Source: Streptococcus oralis
Lineage (GTDB): Bacteria > Bacillota > Bacilli > Lactobacillales > Streptococcaceae
DNA length: 64,000 nucleotides
Assembly: GCF_001578935.1 (NCBI RefSeq)
Contig: NZ_KQ969521.1
Span: forward strand, 696,553 to 760,552
Direction of reading: 5' to 3'
This document shows, piece by piece, positions 7,654 through 17,427 of this stretch; position 1 is the stretch's first letter; every line of letters starts with the position of its first letter. The notes below the pieces were generated by a model. It ran no database searches and was not told where the DNA came from. It saw only the letters and a program-made list of their open reading frames with translations. Both the position numbers and the translations under genes were made by a program.

Positions 7654-7698
7654 ATTATAGCACAAAAAATAAAAACGCACCAAAAATGGTGCGTTTTT
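7654..7698 (-). promoter_or_regulatory. pezA promoter with palindromic operator
   Basis: Minus strand: -10 TATAAT (7654-7659), 18-bp spacer, -35 TTGGTG (7678-7683). A perfect palindrome, AAAAACGCACC and its complement around six bases (7671-7698), covers the -35 box. Binding there would block RNA polymerase, matching known PezA autoregulation. Flanking A and T runs mean the same hairpin could also act as a terminator. Confidence 0.75.
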
Positions 7699-7700
7699 AT

Positions 7701-7905
7701 TTACAATAGATTCACAATTGTATAATCTTCGCTTTGCAGTAATTCCAAGACTTTTTTTACAAATTGCATTGACAGCAATCCTTCAATCTTAGAGCCATGA
7801 GTTTTAAAATTTTCGTCGATTTCTTGAATTTCTAAATTAGTTTTCTTTTCAGCAATTTTCTCAGAAACGGGGGAATGAAAACTATATTCCCCAATTTCGT
7901 AATAT
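7701..7905 (-). pseudogene. C-terminal fragment of an unknown protein upstream of pezA
   Basis: An open frame of about 68 codons with no start codon and sound codon usage ends in TAA at 7701-7703. It includes YYEIGEYSFHSPVSEKIAEK and ends LLQSEDYTIVNLL. Its upstream limit coincides with the point where integrase coding begins on the opposite strand, so the rest of the gene was probably lost in the rearrangement that joined the two. I do not recognise the family. Confidence 0.5.
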
Positions 7906-9008
7906 AAGAAATATAGATTTAATTCTGCTGCAGAAGCAAATAAGGAATTAACCCGACTGAAATATGAATATCATCAATCTCAAGGTTATTCTAACTACCG
8001 TATGAAATATCGGCAATTTATGGAAGAACATTATATTCCATATTACAGAACAACAGTTGAGCACAGCACATTTTCAGTTCGAGAGAAAAACCTTTTACAG
8101 CTTTGTGATCGTTTTGGTGACACTACACTTCGTTCGATTACCCTCGAACAAGTCCAGAAGTTTCGAACATGGTTACTGACTAGTCAAGATGAGAATGGTG
8201 CCGGATATTCACAAGGATATGCTAGCCTCATCTTTGGCATGTTTAGGAAATCATTAGACTATGCTTTGCAAATGGGATATGTGGAAAAAAACATTTCTAA
8301 GCAATCTAATGCAATTCCTAAAGGAAAAAGTAATGTCCCATATTGGACTAAGAGTGAATTTGAAGCTGTTATTTCGCAAATTTACATTGAAGATGTATAT
8401 GAACATTTAAACTTCGTGATGATTTGGGTATATTTCATGACTGGCGTACGTGTAAATGAAGGTTGTGCCCTTCAATGGAATGATGTTGACTTTGATAAGC
8501 AACGCCTACGAGTTCATCATATGCTTATTGTTAAAAACAAAAAGAATGGACTCGTAATTCCTATACGAAAACTAAAGACGGGAAAAGGATGATTAGTTTA
8601 GATAAAGATACTATTGATGTGTTAAAAAAATGGCGTGAAGCTCAAAAAAAGATTGGACTAGGACACGAGAACGATTTTATCTTTTCATACGATGGCTTAC
8701 CTATGTTGAAATCTACAATCTCAAGGATTATTAAAAGGTACGCCAAGATAGCTCACGTAAAGCCTATCCAAGCGAAGGGGCTCCGTCACAGCCATGCATC
8801 ACTGCTAATTAATGAATTAAATGCTGATGTACTTATTCTATCAAAACGTTTAGGACACTCTTCTCCTGAAATCACCTTGAAACACTACTCGCATCTATGG
8901 GATGGCGCTGATGAAGCTATCACTAATGAAATGGTCGGAATTATTAATGTTTCTTTCCCATCTTCTAGCTTAGTACATTTCAACGGGAACCAATCAATTT
9001 CAAAATAA
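7903..9008 (+). pseudogene. int: Decayed tyrosine site-specific integrase
   Basis: Coding for a phage/ICE-type tyrosine recombinase starts at 7903 without a start codon (KKYRFNSAAEANKELTRLKY), so the N-terminus is missing. One frame runs to the TGA at 8590-8592. The correct frame resumes from about 8548 (…TRNSYTKTKDGKRMISLD) to the stop at 9006-9008. One base appears lost after position 8547. The catalytic domain otherwise has Arg in TGVRVNEG, Lys in the TKTKDGK beta-hairpin, GLRHSHASLL, GHSSPEITLKHY with the nucleophilic Tyr. The first His of the HxxR box is Lys (AKGLR), which I believe is usual in this streptococcal subfamily. The island can therefore no longer move by itself. Confidence 0.85.
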
Positions 9009-9009
9009 C

Positions 9010-9103
9010 ATTCCCACCAAAAACCCCACCAAAGAATTACTAACTCCTTAAAAAGCCTATTATATAGCGATTCTCAAGGAGTCTGCAACCGTTGAGTGGG
9101 AAT
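9010..9103. repeat. Nested inverted repeats after the integrase: candidate attachment region
   Basis: ATTCCCAC (9010-9017) pairs with GTGGGAAT (9096-9103), and ACTCCTT (9043-9049) pairs with AAGGAGT (9076-9082), giving two concentric inverted repeats in the short gap between the integrase stop and ffh. Tyrosine-integrase elements usually keep their attachment site next to int, so this is the most likely remnant att region. No direct repeat partner was found in the window. Confidence 0.45.
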
Positions 9104-9119
9104 AAACCAATCAAACACA

Positions 9120-9152
9120 AAAGAACTCTGAATCCGATTCAGAGTTCTTTTT
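9120..9152. terminator. Bidirectional terminator between int and ffh
   Basis: AAGAACTCTGAATC pairs perfectly with GATTCAGAGTTCTT around a two-base CG centre, with T-rich flanks. It serves the convergent ffh operon on the minus strand and closes the island side on the plus strand. Confidence 0.85.
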
Positions 9153-9178
9153 AAGGTAAGCACTTCTGCTTTCCTTTT

Positions 9179-10750
9179 TTATTTGCGTTTTTTCTTCGCT
9201 TTTTTCATTTTGTTGGCCATGCGTTTCATAGACTGTTTCATGGCAAATTCACCGATTTTACCTTTAAGTCCACCACCGAACATCTGGCTCATATCTGGCA
9301 TGCCTGCTCCTCCGAGACCTGACATATCCGGCATTCCACCTTGTCCCATCATGCCTTCAAGGGCAGACATATCCATCCCTCCCATATTTGGCATATTTTT
9401 TGGAAGGTTATTGGGATTGATTCCCATTTGTTTCATCATCTTGTTCATATCCCCAGACATGACACCTTGCATGAGCTGTTTGGCCTGATTAAAGTCCTTG
9501 ATAAATTTATTGACTTCGACAAAGGTATTTCCAGAACCAGCAGCGATACGGCGGCGACGACTTGGATTTAACAAATCAGGATTTTCACGCTCCTCAGGTG
9601 TCATGGAAGACACAATGGCACGTTTGCGCGCAATCTGGCGCTCATCCACCTTCATATTTTGAAGGGCTGGATTGTTGGCCATACCTGGAATCATCTTGAG
9701 TAAGTCTTCCATTGGTCCCATATTTTGCACCTGATCCAATTGATCGATGAAATCATTGAAATCAAAGGTGTTTTCACGCATTTTCTCAGCCATTTCAAGG
9801 GCTTTTTGTTCATCATATTCCTGAGAAGCTTTCTCGATCAAGGTCAGCATATCCCCCATACCAAGGATACGGCTTGACATACGGTCTGGGTGGAAGGTTT
9901 CGATATCTGTAATCTTTTCACCCGTACCAGTGAACTTGATAGGTTTACCAGTGATGTGACGAACAGACAAAGCCGCACCACCACGAGTGTCCCCATCAAT
10001 CTTGGTAAGGATGACACCAGTCACTTCCAACTGAGCATTGAATTCACGAGCAACATTAGCCGCTTCCTGACCAATCATGGCATCAATGACGAGTAGGATT
10101 TCATTTGGTTGGGCCAGGGCTTTAACATCACGAAGCTCATTCATGAGAAGTTCATCGATTTGCAAACGCCCTGCCGTATCGATCAAGACATAGTCGTTGT
10201 GATTGGCTTGCGCTTGCTCCAAACCTTGGCGAACAATCTCAACAGCTGGCACTTCTGTTCCAAGTGCAAAAACAGGAACATCTATTTGTTGTCCAAGTGT
10301 TTTCAGCTGATCGATGGCTGCTGGACGATAAATATCTGCCGCAATCATCAAGGGACGAGCATTTTCTTCCTTCTTGAGTTTATTAGCCAGCTTACCAGCA
10401 AAAGTCGTTTTACCAGCCCCTTGCAAACCGACCATCATGATAATGGTTGGAATTTTTGATGACTTGATAATCTCAGCCGTATCGGAACCTAAAACGGCTG
10501 TCAGTTCCTCATCAACGATTTTGATAATCTGTTGGGCAGGATTGAGGGTATCAATGACCTCGTGTCCGACTGCACGTTCACGAACTTTCTTGATAAAGTC
10601 CTTTACAACAGGCAAGGCAACGTCGGCTTCAAGCAAGGCCAAACGAATCTCTTTGGTTGCTTCTTGGACATCAGCCTCAGATATTTTTCCTTTTTTACGT
10701 AGATTTTTAAAGACGTTCTGTAAACGTTCTGTTAAACTTTCAAATGCCAT
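9179..10750 (-). CDS. ffh: Signal recognition particle GTPase Ffh (SRP54)
   Basis: A 523-residue protein. The N domain covers about 1-90. The G domain has P-loop GLQGAGKT (108-115), DTAGR and TKIDGD. The C-terminal M domain is rich in methionine and glycine and ends in a Lys/Arg tail. It binds 4.5S RNA and hydrophobic signal sequences of nascent chains and docks at FtsY to deliver them to SecYEG. It lies 11 bp downstream of ylxM, the conserved partner gene, and shares the promoter upstream of ylxM. It marks the right edge of the island. Confidence 0.98.
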   Translation of the reverse strand: MAFESLTERLQNVFKNLRKKGKISEADVQEATKEIRLALLEADVALPVVKDFIKKVRERAVGHEVIDTLNPAQQIIKIVDEELTAVLGSDTAEIIKSSKIPTIIMMVGLQGAGKTTFAGKLANKLKKEENARPLMIAADIYRPAAIDQLKTLGQQIDVPVFALGTEVPAVEIVRQGLEQAQANHNDYVLIDTAGRLQIDELLMNELRDVKALAQPNEILLVIDAMIGQEAANVAREFNAQLEVTGVILTKIDGDTRGGAALSVRHITGKPIKFTGTGEKITDIETFHPDRMSSRILGMGDMLTLIEKASQEYDEQKALEMAEKMRENTFDFNDFIDQLDQVQNMGPMEDLLKMIPGMANNPALQNMKVDERQIARKRAIVSSMTPEERENPDLLNPSRRRRIAAGSGNTFVEVNKFIKDFNQAKQLMQGVMSGDMNKMMKQMGINPNNLPKNMPNMGGMDMSALEGMMGQGGMPDMSGLGGAGMPDMSQMFGGGLKGKIGEFAMKQSMKRMANKMKKAKKKRK

Positions 10751-10761
10751 TTTTCTTCCTC

Positions 10762-11094
10762 TTATTCTCTATTATCAATGCTTGTTAAAATTTCTATCTG
10801 CTCCTGCAGAAAATCATCCTTGGGATAGCGCTCCAAGATCTGGTCAAAAATCTGACTGCGGACAATGTAGTCCGAATACATGTGCAATTTCATCTCATAA
10901 TCTTCTAGAATCTTTTCTGTCCGCTTGATATTATCATAAACAGCTTGACGACTGACACCGAACTCTTCAGCAATCTCAGCAAGACTGTAGTCATCAGCAT
11001 AGTAGAGTTCAATATAGTTCATCTGCTTGTCTGTCAAAAGCGCAGCATAAAATTCAAAAAGGGCGTTCATACGATTGGTTTTTTCGATTTCCAT
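10762..11094 (-). CDS. ylxM: YlxM, SRP-associated HTH protein
   Basis: A 110-residue cytosolic protein with a sigma-70 region 4-like helix-turn-helix ([20 protein letters not shown]). In streptococci YlxM binds the 4.5S RNA-Ffh complex and modulates the SRP GTPase cycle; loss reduces acid tolerance in S. mutans (established for that species). The full family length is present. It is the first gene of the ylxM-ffh operon. Confidence 0.93.
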
Positions 11095-11101
11095 AACTTT
11101 T

Positions 11102-11107
11102 ATTATA
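11102..11107 (-). promoter_or_regulatory. -10 box of the ylxM-ffh promoter
   Basis: TATAAT on the minus strand is preceded by TTGG, giving an extended -10 (TGG-TATAAT) very close to the ylxM start, so the 5' UTR must be extremely short. A second TATAAT lies 20 bp further upstream. Confidence 0.5.
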
Positions 11108-11162
11108 CCAAAAAAACGATTATACTGCTAGAGTAGAAGCACTTTAAATAGAGTAAGAAGAA

Positions 11163-11195
11163 GAAAAAAAGAACCTTGCAAGGCAAGATTCTTTT
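11163..11195 (-). terminator. tuf terminator
   Basis: Minus-strand stem AAGAATCTTGC pairs with GCAAGGTTCTT and is followed by a run of seven T. It lies about 45 bp after the tuf stop. Confidence 0.8.
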
Positions 11196-11238
11196 AGTGT
11201 CTGACTTAAATAATTGTTCTTCTGGGAACTTAATCGAA

Positions 11239-12435
<1,197 letters not shown>

Positions 12436-12506
12436 TTGAGTAAAAGCCTCCAATAAAATATATTTTATAGATAGACAGTAGGCAATACAGTCTAACTTTC
12501 CTTACT

Positions 12507-12534
12507 ATTTTATCAAATTTCTGCTAAATTGCAA
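12507..12534 (-). promoter_or_regulatory. tuf promoter
   Basis: Minus strand TTGCAA (12529-12534), 16-bp spacer, TAAAAT (12507-12512). The transcript leader would be about 65 nt before the tuf start. Confidence 0.55.
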
Positions 12535-12647
12535 GTGTTTTACACATATTTTGTCAATTAATCTAAATCTTATCAAATCCTGTTCTTCTGCTTCTTTATG
12601 GCAATATGAATTCAAACTTCTTTTTGTTTGGCGATAGTCTTTTCATC

Positions 12648-12672
12648 AAAAAAATCAGGTTTCCCTGATTTT
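12648..12672 (-). terminator. Terminator of the AI-2E family permease gene
   Basis: Minus-strand AAATCAGG-GAAA-CCTGATTT followed by TTTTT. The stem begins at the gene's stop codon. Confidence 0.8.
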
Positions 12673-13780
12673 AATTTGATTCTGTTTTTTCCAGTTCTTT
12701 AGCTTCTTTATGGTTTTCATATAATTTCGCTAGGAACTTAGTAATTTCTTTAAAAATGGAGTAAGTAGGTACTGCTACGACCATCCCTATGACACCGTAG
12801 ATATTACTTGACAATAAGAGAAGCACCAAAATCGTAATCGGATGCACTTTCATAACTCCTCCAACGATACGTGGATAGAGAACATTTCCGTCAATCTGCT
12901 GAATAATAAGCATATAAGCAACTGCAATCAACATACGATGAGGATCCGTGAACGCATTGGCAATCACCATTGGAATTAAACCAATACTTGGACCAACATA
13001 AGGAATTAAATTTGCGATTCCAGAGAAAATAGCAAAAACTAGGGCGTACTTTAATCCGATAACGCTATAACCAATATAGGCTAAACATCCAATAATAACC
13101 GCATCAATCGCAATTCCACTGATATAACGTGCTATGGTTGTATTGAGATTAGTTAAAAGGCTAGAAAGATTCAATTTGTCATGTTTTAAGACAGTACGTT
13201 CCAACATTGGTAGCAACTTATGACCATCCAACAAGAAATAAATCAAGAATACAGGGGTCATAATGAGAATCAGAACTGTACTAAACAAGGCTGAAAGAAC
13301 GCTTCCTAAACTGTTGCTGACGCTATTAAGGATATTCTGCAAAATATCCACATAAGAAAGATTTAACTGTTGGATTGTTTGTTGAATATCAATATTCTGG
13401 AAAATTGGATTCATGGACAAATCAACAATCAAGTCTTGCAATCTGCTGTAGATATTTTGACTAGAGATAATCAAGCTAGTCAACTGATTAATCAAAATTG
13501 GCAAGAGATAAACGACCCCTACAACGATAGCACCAATTAAAGCACAAAGAGTAAGAAGTACACCAATTAAACGATTGACCTTACATCTCTTTTCCAAGAA
13601 GGTAACGATTGGATTTGTTATATAATAAAAAAATCCGCCTAACAAAAATGGAATCATGATGGTATTCACAACCGTCACAAAGGGAGTAATAATCGCTCCC
13701 ATCTCTCTCCAAAGATAGAAAATCAGGGTTAATAATAAAATTTCAGCTGTCCAAAAAAATAACTTGTTTCTACGGAACAT
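12671..13780 (-). CDS. AI-2E family transporter (PerM/YdbI-like permease)
   Basis: A 369-residue polytopic membrane protein with about eight hydrophobic segments: two near the N-terminus (ILLLTLIFYLW; IPFLLGGFFYYI), a soluble helical loop at roughly 95-150, then a dense membrane core. The conserved PYVGPSIGLIP motif lies in the second half. The family was named for E. coli TqsA, which exports autoinducer-2, but many members export other solutes, including sodium or small organics, so the substrate is unknown. It is a single gene between tuf and dacA. Confidence 0.85.
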   Translation of the reverse strand: MFRRNKLFFWTAEILLLTLIFYLWREMGAIITPFVTVVNTIMIPFLLGGFFYYITNPIVTFLEKRCKVNRLIGVLLTLCALIGAIVVGVVYLLPILINQLTSLIISSQNIYSRLQDLIVDLSMNPIFQNIDIQQTIQQLNLSYVDILQNILNSVSNSLGSVLSALFSTVLILIMTPVFLIYFLLDGHKLLPMLERTVLKHDKLNLSSLLTNLNTTIARYISGIAIDAVIIGCLAYIGYSVIGLKYALVFAIFSGIANLIPYVGPSIGLIPMVIANAFTDPHRMLIAVAYMLIIQQIDGNVLYPRIVGGVMKVHPITILVLLLLSSNIYGVIGMVVAVPTYSIFKEITKFLAKLYENHKEAKELEKTESN

Positions 13781-13884
13781 CGGTATCCTCCTTCTCTCTA
13801 TTTTACCATATTTCTGAAAAAGATAAGATGGCTTTAGTATAAAAGCGAGAATATTTTTTTTCTTTATGATAAAATAAAGCTAAT

Positions 13885-15144
13885 ATGAAAAAAGTAATTC
13901 TATCTTTAATGACACTATTTATTTTTGGAACAGCTTCTACTGTTTCTGCTCAAGAGTTTGATGTTGCTGCTAAACATGCCATTGCTGTCGAAGCTACAAC
14001 TGGAAAAATCCTCTACGAGAAAGATGCAAATCAGCCTGTAGAAATTGCTTCTATTACCAAACTTGTTACAGTCTATTTGGTCTATGAAGCCTTGGAACAA
14101 GGAACCATCAGCCTATCTACACCTGTTGATATTTCGGACTATCCTTACAAACTTACAACTAATTCTGAGGCGAGTAACGTCCCTATGGAAGCTCGAAATT
14201 ATACTGTTGAACAACTATTAGAGGCTACAATGGTATCCAGCGCGAACAGCGCTGCGATTGCGCTAGCAGAAAAGATTGCTGGTTCTGAGAAAGACTTTGT
14301 AGACAAGATGAGGGCTAAACTTCTTGAATGGGGAATTCAAGATGCAACTATTGTAAACACTACTGGTTTAAATAATGAGACCCTTGGCGATAATATCTAT
14401 CCTGGTTCTAAAAAAGACGATGAAAACAAGTTGAGTGCCTACGACGTTGCAATCGTCGCTCGTAACCTCATACGAGATTATCCTCAAGTTTTGGAAATCA
14501 CCAAAAAACCAACTTCTACCTTTGCAGGACTTGAAATCCACTCAACCAACTATATGTTGGAGGGAATGCCAGCCTATCGTGGTGGTATTGATGGACTAAA
14601 GACAGGTACTACTGATAAAGCTGGCGCTTCATTCGTTGGAACAACTGTTGAGAAAGGGATGCGTATTATTACGGTTGTTTTGAATGCAGATCAACAAGAT
14701 ACCAACCCTTATGCGCGTTTTACTGCAACTTCTGCACTTTTAGATTATATTTCTGCAAACTTTGCCTTAAAAACTGTCGTTCAGAAAGGTGAAGCTTACA
14801 ACGATAGTAAAGTAACAGTTCTGGATGGTAAAGAAGATAATGTGACAGCTGTCGCTAAGTCAGATATTTCCATCGTCCAACGCATCGGAAGCGGTACTAC
14901 ACCAGCCCTCCAATTCACACCGAAATCAACATCAGAAATGGCTCCATTGGAAGAAGGCAAGGTTGTTGGTACTCTGACCTATGATGATCAGGATTTGGTC
15001 GGCCAGGGCTATCTCACTTCCGACAAACCATCTTTTGAAATGGTTTCTGAAAAGAAAGTAGAAAAAGCCTTCTTTTTGAAGGTTTGGTGGAATCAATTTA
15101 TCCGCTTCATCAATGAAAAAACTATAAAAAAAAATCGCGAATAA
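13885..15144 (+). CDS. dacA: D-alanyl-D-alanine carboxypeptidase (PBP3)
   Basis: A 419-residue class C low-molecular-mass penicillin-binding protein with a cleavable signal peptide (to about STVSA-QE). The three active-site motifs are present: SITK (S-x-x-K), SSAN (S-x-N) and KTGTT. It removes the terminal D-Ala from peptidoglycan pentapeptides outside the membrane and so controls cross-linking and septum placement in pneumococcus. After the C-terminal beta domain comes an amphipathic tail (KVWWNQFIRFINEK) that would anchor it to the membrane face. It stands alone between terminators, divergent from the permease gene. Confidence 0.96.
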   Translation: MKKVILSLMTLFIFGTASTVSAQEFDVAAKHAIAVEATTGKILYEKDANQPVEIASITKLVTVYLVYEALEQGTISLSTPVDISDYPYKLTTNSEASNVPMEARNYTVEQLLEATMVSSANSAAIALAEKIAGSEKDFVDKMRAKLLEWGIQDATIVNTTGLNNETLGDNIYPGSKKDDENKLSAYDVAIVARNLIRDYPQVLEITKKPTSTFAGLEIHSTNYMLEGMPAYRGGIDGLKTGTTDKAGASFVGTTVEKGMRIITVVLNADQQDTNPYARFTATSALLDYISANFALKTVVQKGEAYNDSKVTVLDGKEDNVTAVAKSDISIVQRIGSGTTPALQFTPKSTSEMAPLEEGKVVGTLTYDDQDLVGQGYLTSDKPSFEMVSEKKVEKAFFLKVWWNQFIRFINEKTIKKNRE

Positions 15145-15156
15145 TCGCGATTTTTT
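15125..15156. terminator. Bidirectional terminator dacA / etrx2
   Basis: AAAATCGCGA-ATAA-TCGCGATTTT with A and T runs on either side; it serves both convergent genes and overlaps the dacA stop codon region. Confidence 0.88.
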
Positions 15157-15158
15157 CT

Positions 15159-15704
15159 TTATTTCATTTCTTTAAAAGCCGATTCTGCATCAGCGTTGCT
15201 AATAGCACCAAATTGGATTTTTCCGATTTTACCTTGACTGTCAATCAAGTATTCTGTTGGAATACTACGAATTTGGTAGGCTTGGAAGGTAGTTGCTTGC
15301 GTATCATATAGAACTGGAATGTCCTTGTAGCCTTGTTCTTGATACCATTTTGGAAAGTCTTGAACTGTTTTTTCACCTTGTAGACCTGGTGCAATAACAC
15401 TCAAGATTTCAAAGTCTCGATCTTGTTTGGCAGCTAATTCCATCAGCTCAGGCATGCTTTTCTTACATGGTCCACACCAAGAAGCCCAGAATTTTAAATA
15501 GACCTTTTTCCCTTTATAGTCTGATAACTTCACTTCTTTGCCATCCATAGACTGCAAGGTAAAGTCTGGTGCATCCTTACCGACTGCGATTTGTTGTACA
15601 GCAGGCTGTTTGGGACTGCTTGTCTGTTTGGTCTCTTTTTCACCACAGGCAATCAATAAGAATAGAGACATGAGGCTCAATCCAGCAAAAATAACTTTTT
15701 TCAT
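15159..15704 (-). CDS. etrx2: Extracellular thioredoxin lipoprotein (Etrx2-type, TlpA-like)
   Basis: A 181-residue lipoprotein. The lipobox LIAC places the mature N-terminal Cys at about residue 20, followed by a Ser/Lys/Gln linker. The AhpC/TSA-thioredoxin fold carries the redox motif WCGPC in KFWASWCGPCKK and a cis-Pro (SIPTEYL). In pneumococcus such Etrx proteins receive electrons from CcdA and reduce the methionine sulfoxide reductase MsrAB2 at the cell surface. The gene lies 11 bp behind ccdA. msrAB is not adjacent, which matches the etrx2 locus and not etrx1. Confidence 0.88.
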   Translation of the reverse strand: MKKVIFAGLSLMSLFLLIACGEKETKQTSSPKQPAVQQIAVGKDAPDFTLQSMDGKEVKLSDYKGKKVYLKFWASWCGPCKKSMPELMELAAKQDRDFEILSVIAPGLQGEKTVQDFPKWYQEQGYKDIPVLYDTQATTFQAYQIRSIPTEYLIDSQGKIGKIQFGAISNADAESAFKEMK

Positions 15705-15715
15705 TTTTTCTCCTT

Positions 15716-16423
15716 TTATCCAAGAATTCCTGATAAGGCATTTAATTGCCCTAGCATTAATAATAATCCCATCAAAATAATCAAAGCTCCCCCGATTTTC
15801 TTTAGTAGAATCATATGGGGTTTTAATTTACTAAAATAGGGCATAATCCAGCCCGAAGCCAAGGCCAAAACAATGAAAGGAAGGGCCATTCCCAATGTGT
15901 ATACTAATGTTAACACGGCTCCTTGCCAAGCACCATTTCCACCTGAAGCCGCCAGAGCCAAAACCGAACTTAAAACGGGGCCGATACAAGGGGTCCAACC
16001 AAAACTAAAAGTTATCCCAAGTAAAAAGGCTGACAGATAGTGATTAGACTTTGATTGTTTGAAGGTGACTGTCTTTTGAACCTCCAGTTTATTGATATGC
16101 AAGATTTCCATCTGGTGAAGTCCTAAAAGAATAATGACTATTCCCATAGCATAACGAAACCAGTCTGCATAGAGCATGTGCCCTAGGAATCCAGCTCCAA
16201 ATCCTAAAATAAAGAAAATGAGGGAGATTCCTGCAATAAAGCACAAGGTCCGAATTAAGCCCGACCATGCAACGTCTCTTCCAAAAAAGCGAAAGCTTTT
16301 CGAATTTCCCTGATCATCCAGTAAAATACCAGCATAGACAGGTAGCAAAGGAAAGATGCAGGGTGAAAAGAAGGACAGGATACCGGCTAAAAAAACGGAT
16401 ACTAGAAATATAATCGACTCCAA
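15716..16423 (-). CDS. ccdA: CcdA, membrane electron transporter for extracellular thioredoxins
   Basis: A 235-residue polytopic protein with six hydrophobic segments. Conserved cysteines sit in FFSPCIFPLLPVY and in FSFGWTPCIGPVL; these two redox Cys in membrane helices shuttle electrons from cytosolic thioredoxin to the outside. It is the first gene of a two-gene operon with the Etrx lipoprotein, its natural acceptor. Confidence 0.93.
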   Translation of the reverse strand: MESIIFLVSVFLAGILSFFSPCIFPLLPVYAGILLDDQGNSKSFRFFGRDVAWSGLIRTLCFIAGISLIFFILGFGAGFLGHMLYADWFRYAMGIVIILLGLHQMEILHINKLEVQKTVTFKQSKSNHYLSAFLLGITFSFGWTPCIGPVLSSVLALAASGGNGAWQGAVLTLVYTLGMALPFIVLALASGWIMPYFSKLKPHMILLKKIGGALIILMGLLLMLGQLNALSGILG

Positions 16424-16525
16424 CGAATTACCTACTTTCTCAAAATTCTAATCCTATTTTACTACAAAAGAATAAATTTGTAAGAAGTCTGCTACGCATA
16501 TTTATTTTGACTAAATTTGACACAC

Positions 16526-16553
16526 AAAAAAAAGGAGCTTAGCTCCTTTTTTT
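16526..16553 (-). terminator. map terminator
   Basis: A compact hairpin AAAAGGAGC-TTA-GCTCCTTTT with long A and T runs at the end of the murA-GNAT-spxR-map operon. It overlaps the map stop codon. Confidence 0.85.
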
Positions 16554-17412
16554 AATACGTTCCTTCTTCACCTTGACTAGTCAAGATAACAGGACCGTCT
16601 TTGGTAATCACGAACTGGTGTTCATATTGGCAAGACAGGCCGCCATCTATAGTCTTATGAGCCCAGCCAGTCTTCATATCTGTATCAATTTCCCAGTCCC
16701 CAGTATTGATCATGGGTTCAATGGTTAGTACCATTCCTTCACGGAGACGGAGTCCACGGCCTGCAATACCGTAGTTAGGAACCATTGGCTCTTCGTGCAT
16801 TGTTGGACCAACACCATGACCAACCAAATCACGAACGATACCGTAACCGCGACTTTCAGCGTATTCTTGAATGGCTGCACCAATATCACCGATACGATTG
16901 CCGACAACTGCTTGCTCAATTCCTACATACATAGCTTCCTTGGTTACGTCCATAAGGTTTTTCACTTCTTCAGACGGTGTACCAACCGCATAAGCCCAAC
17001 ATGAGTCAGCTAAACCACCAGTATAACTTTGGGTGTATTTTTTCATTTGTTCAACATTGTTGAAGTTGAGTTTAGATACATTGAGGTCGGATTTGGCAAT
17101 CGGACCACCCAGTACCATGTCAACCTTGAGCAAATCGCCATCTTTCAAGATGTAATGACGTGGAAAAGCGTGAGCTACTTCGTCATTGAGAGAGCAACAA
17201 GTGGCATAGGGGTAATCCATGACAGCGCCATCCACACCAATCTGTAAAGGAAGGAAATTCTCCTCTTTACAACGTCGACGAACGTACTCTTCAACTTCCC
17301 ACATATCCACGCCTGGCTTAATCAAATCACGTAAGCCGATATGGATACTTGCTAGGAAATCACCAGCCTTGTCCATGGCTTCGATTTCACGTGCTGATTT
17401 TAAAGTTATCAT
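16552..17412 (-). CDS. map: Methionine aminopeptidase, type I
   Basis: A 286-residue metalloprotease that removes initiator methionine. The pita-bread fold is intact with metal ligands in KVDMVLGG and SDLNVSKL, GHGVGPTMHEEP and LTIEPMIN. As I recall from pneumococcal Map, an insert (here QMKKYTQSYTGGLADSCW) distinguishes streptococcal enzymes from shorter type Ia enzymes. It follows spxR by 15 bp and closes the operon. Confidence 0.96.
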   Translation of the reverse strand: MITLKSAREIEAMDKAGDFLASIHIGLRDLIKPGVDMWEVEEYVRRRCKEENFLPLQIGVDGAVMDYPYATCCSLNDEVAHAFPRHYILKDGDLLKVDMVLGGPIAKSDLNVSKLNFNNVEQMKKYTQSYTGGLADSCWAYAVGTPSEEVKNLMDVTKEAMYVGIEQAVVGNRIGDIGAAIQEYAESRGYGIVRDLVGHGVGPTMHEEPMVPNYGIAGRGLRLREGMVLTIEPMINTGDWEIDTDMKTGWAHKTIDGGLSCQYEHQFVITKDGPVILTSQGEEGTY

Positions 17413-17427
17413 TTTTTCTCCTAGATT

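Noticed and set aside
7671-7698. pezA palindrome as a simple terminator
   Set aside because: It overlaps the -35 box of an excellent promoter and suits a repressor site; termination may be a side effect.
8760-8800. Integrase inactivated by Lys in the HxxR box (AKGLRHSH)
   Set aside because: Related streptococcal integrases also have K-G-L-R there as far as I recall, so the frameshift and missing N-terminus are the better reasons for loss of function.
9341-9571. Plus-strand frames inside ffh
   Set aside because: They are shadows of the Met/Gly-rich M domain of ffh on the opposite strand, without start signals.
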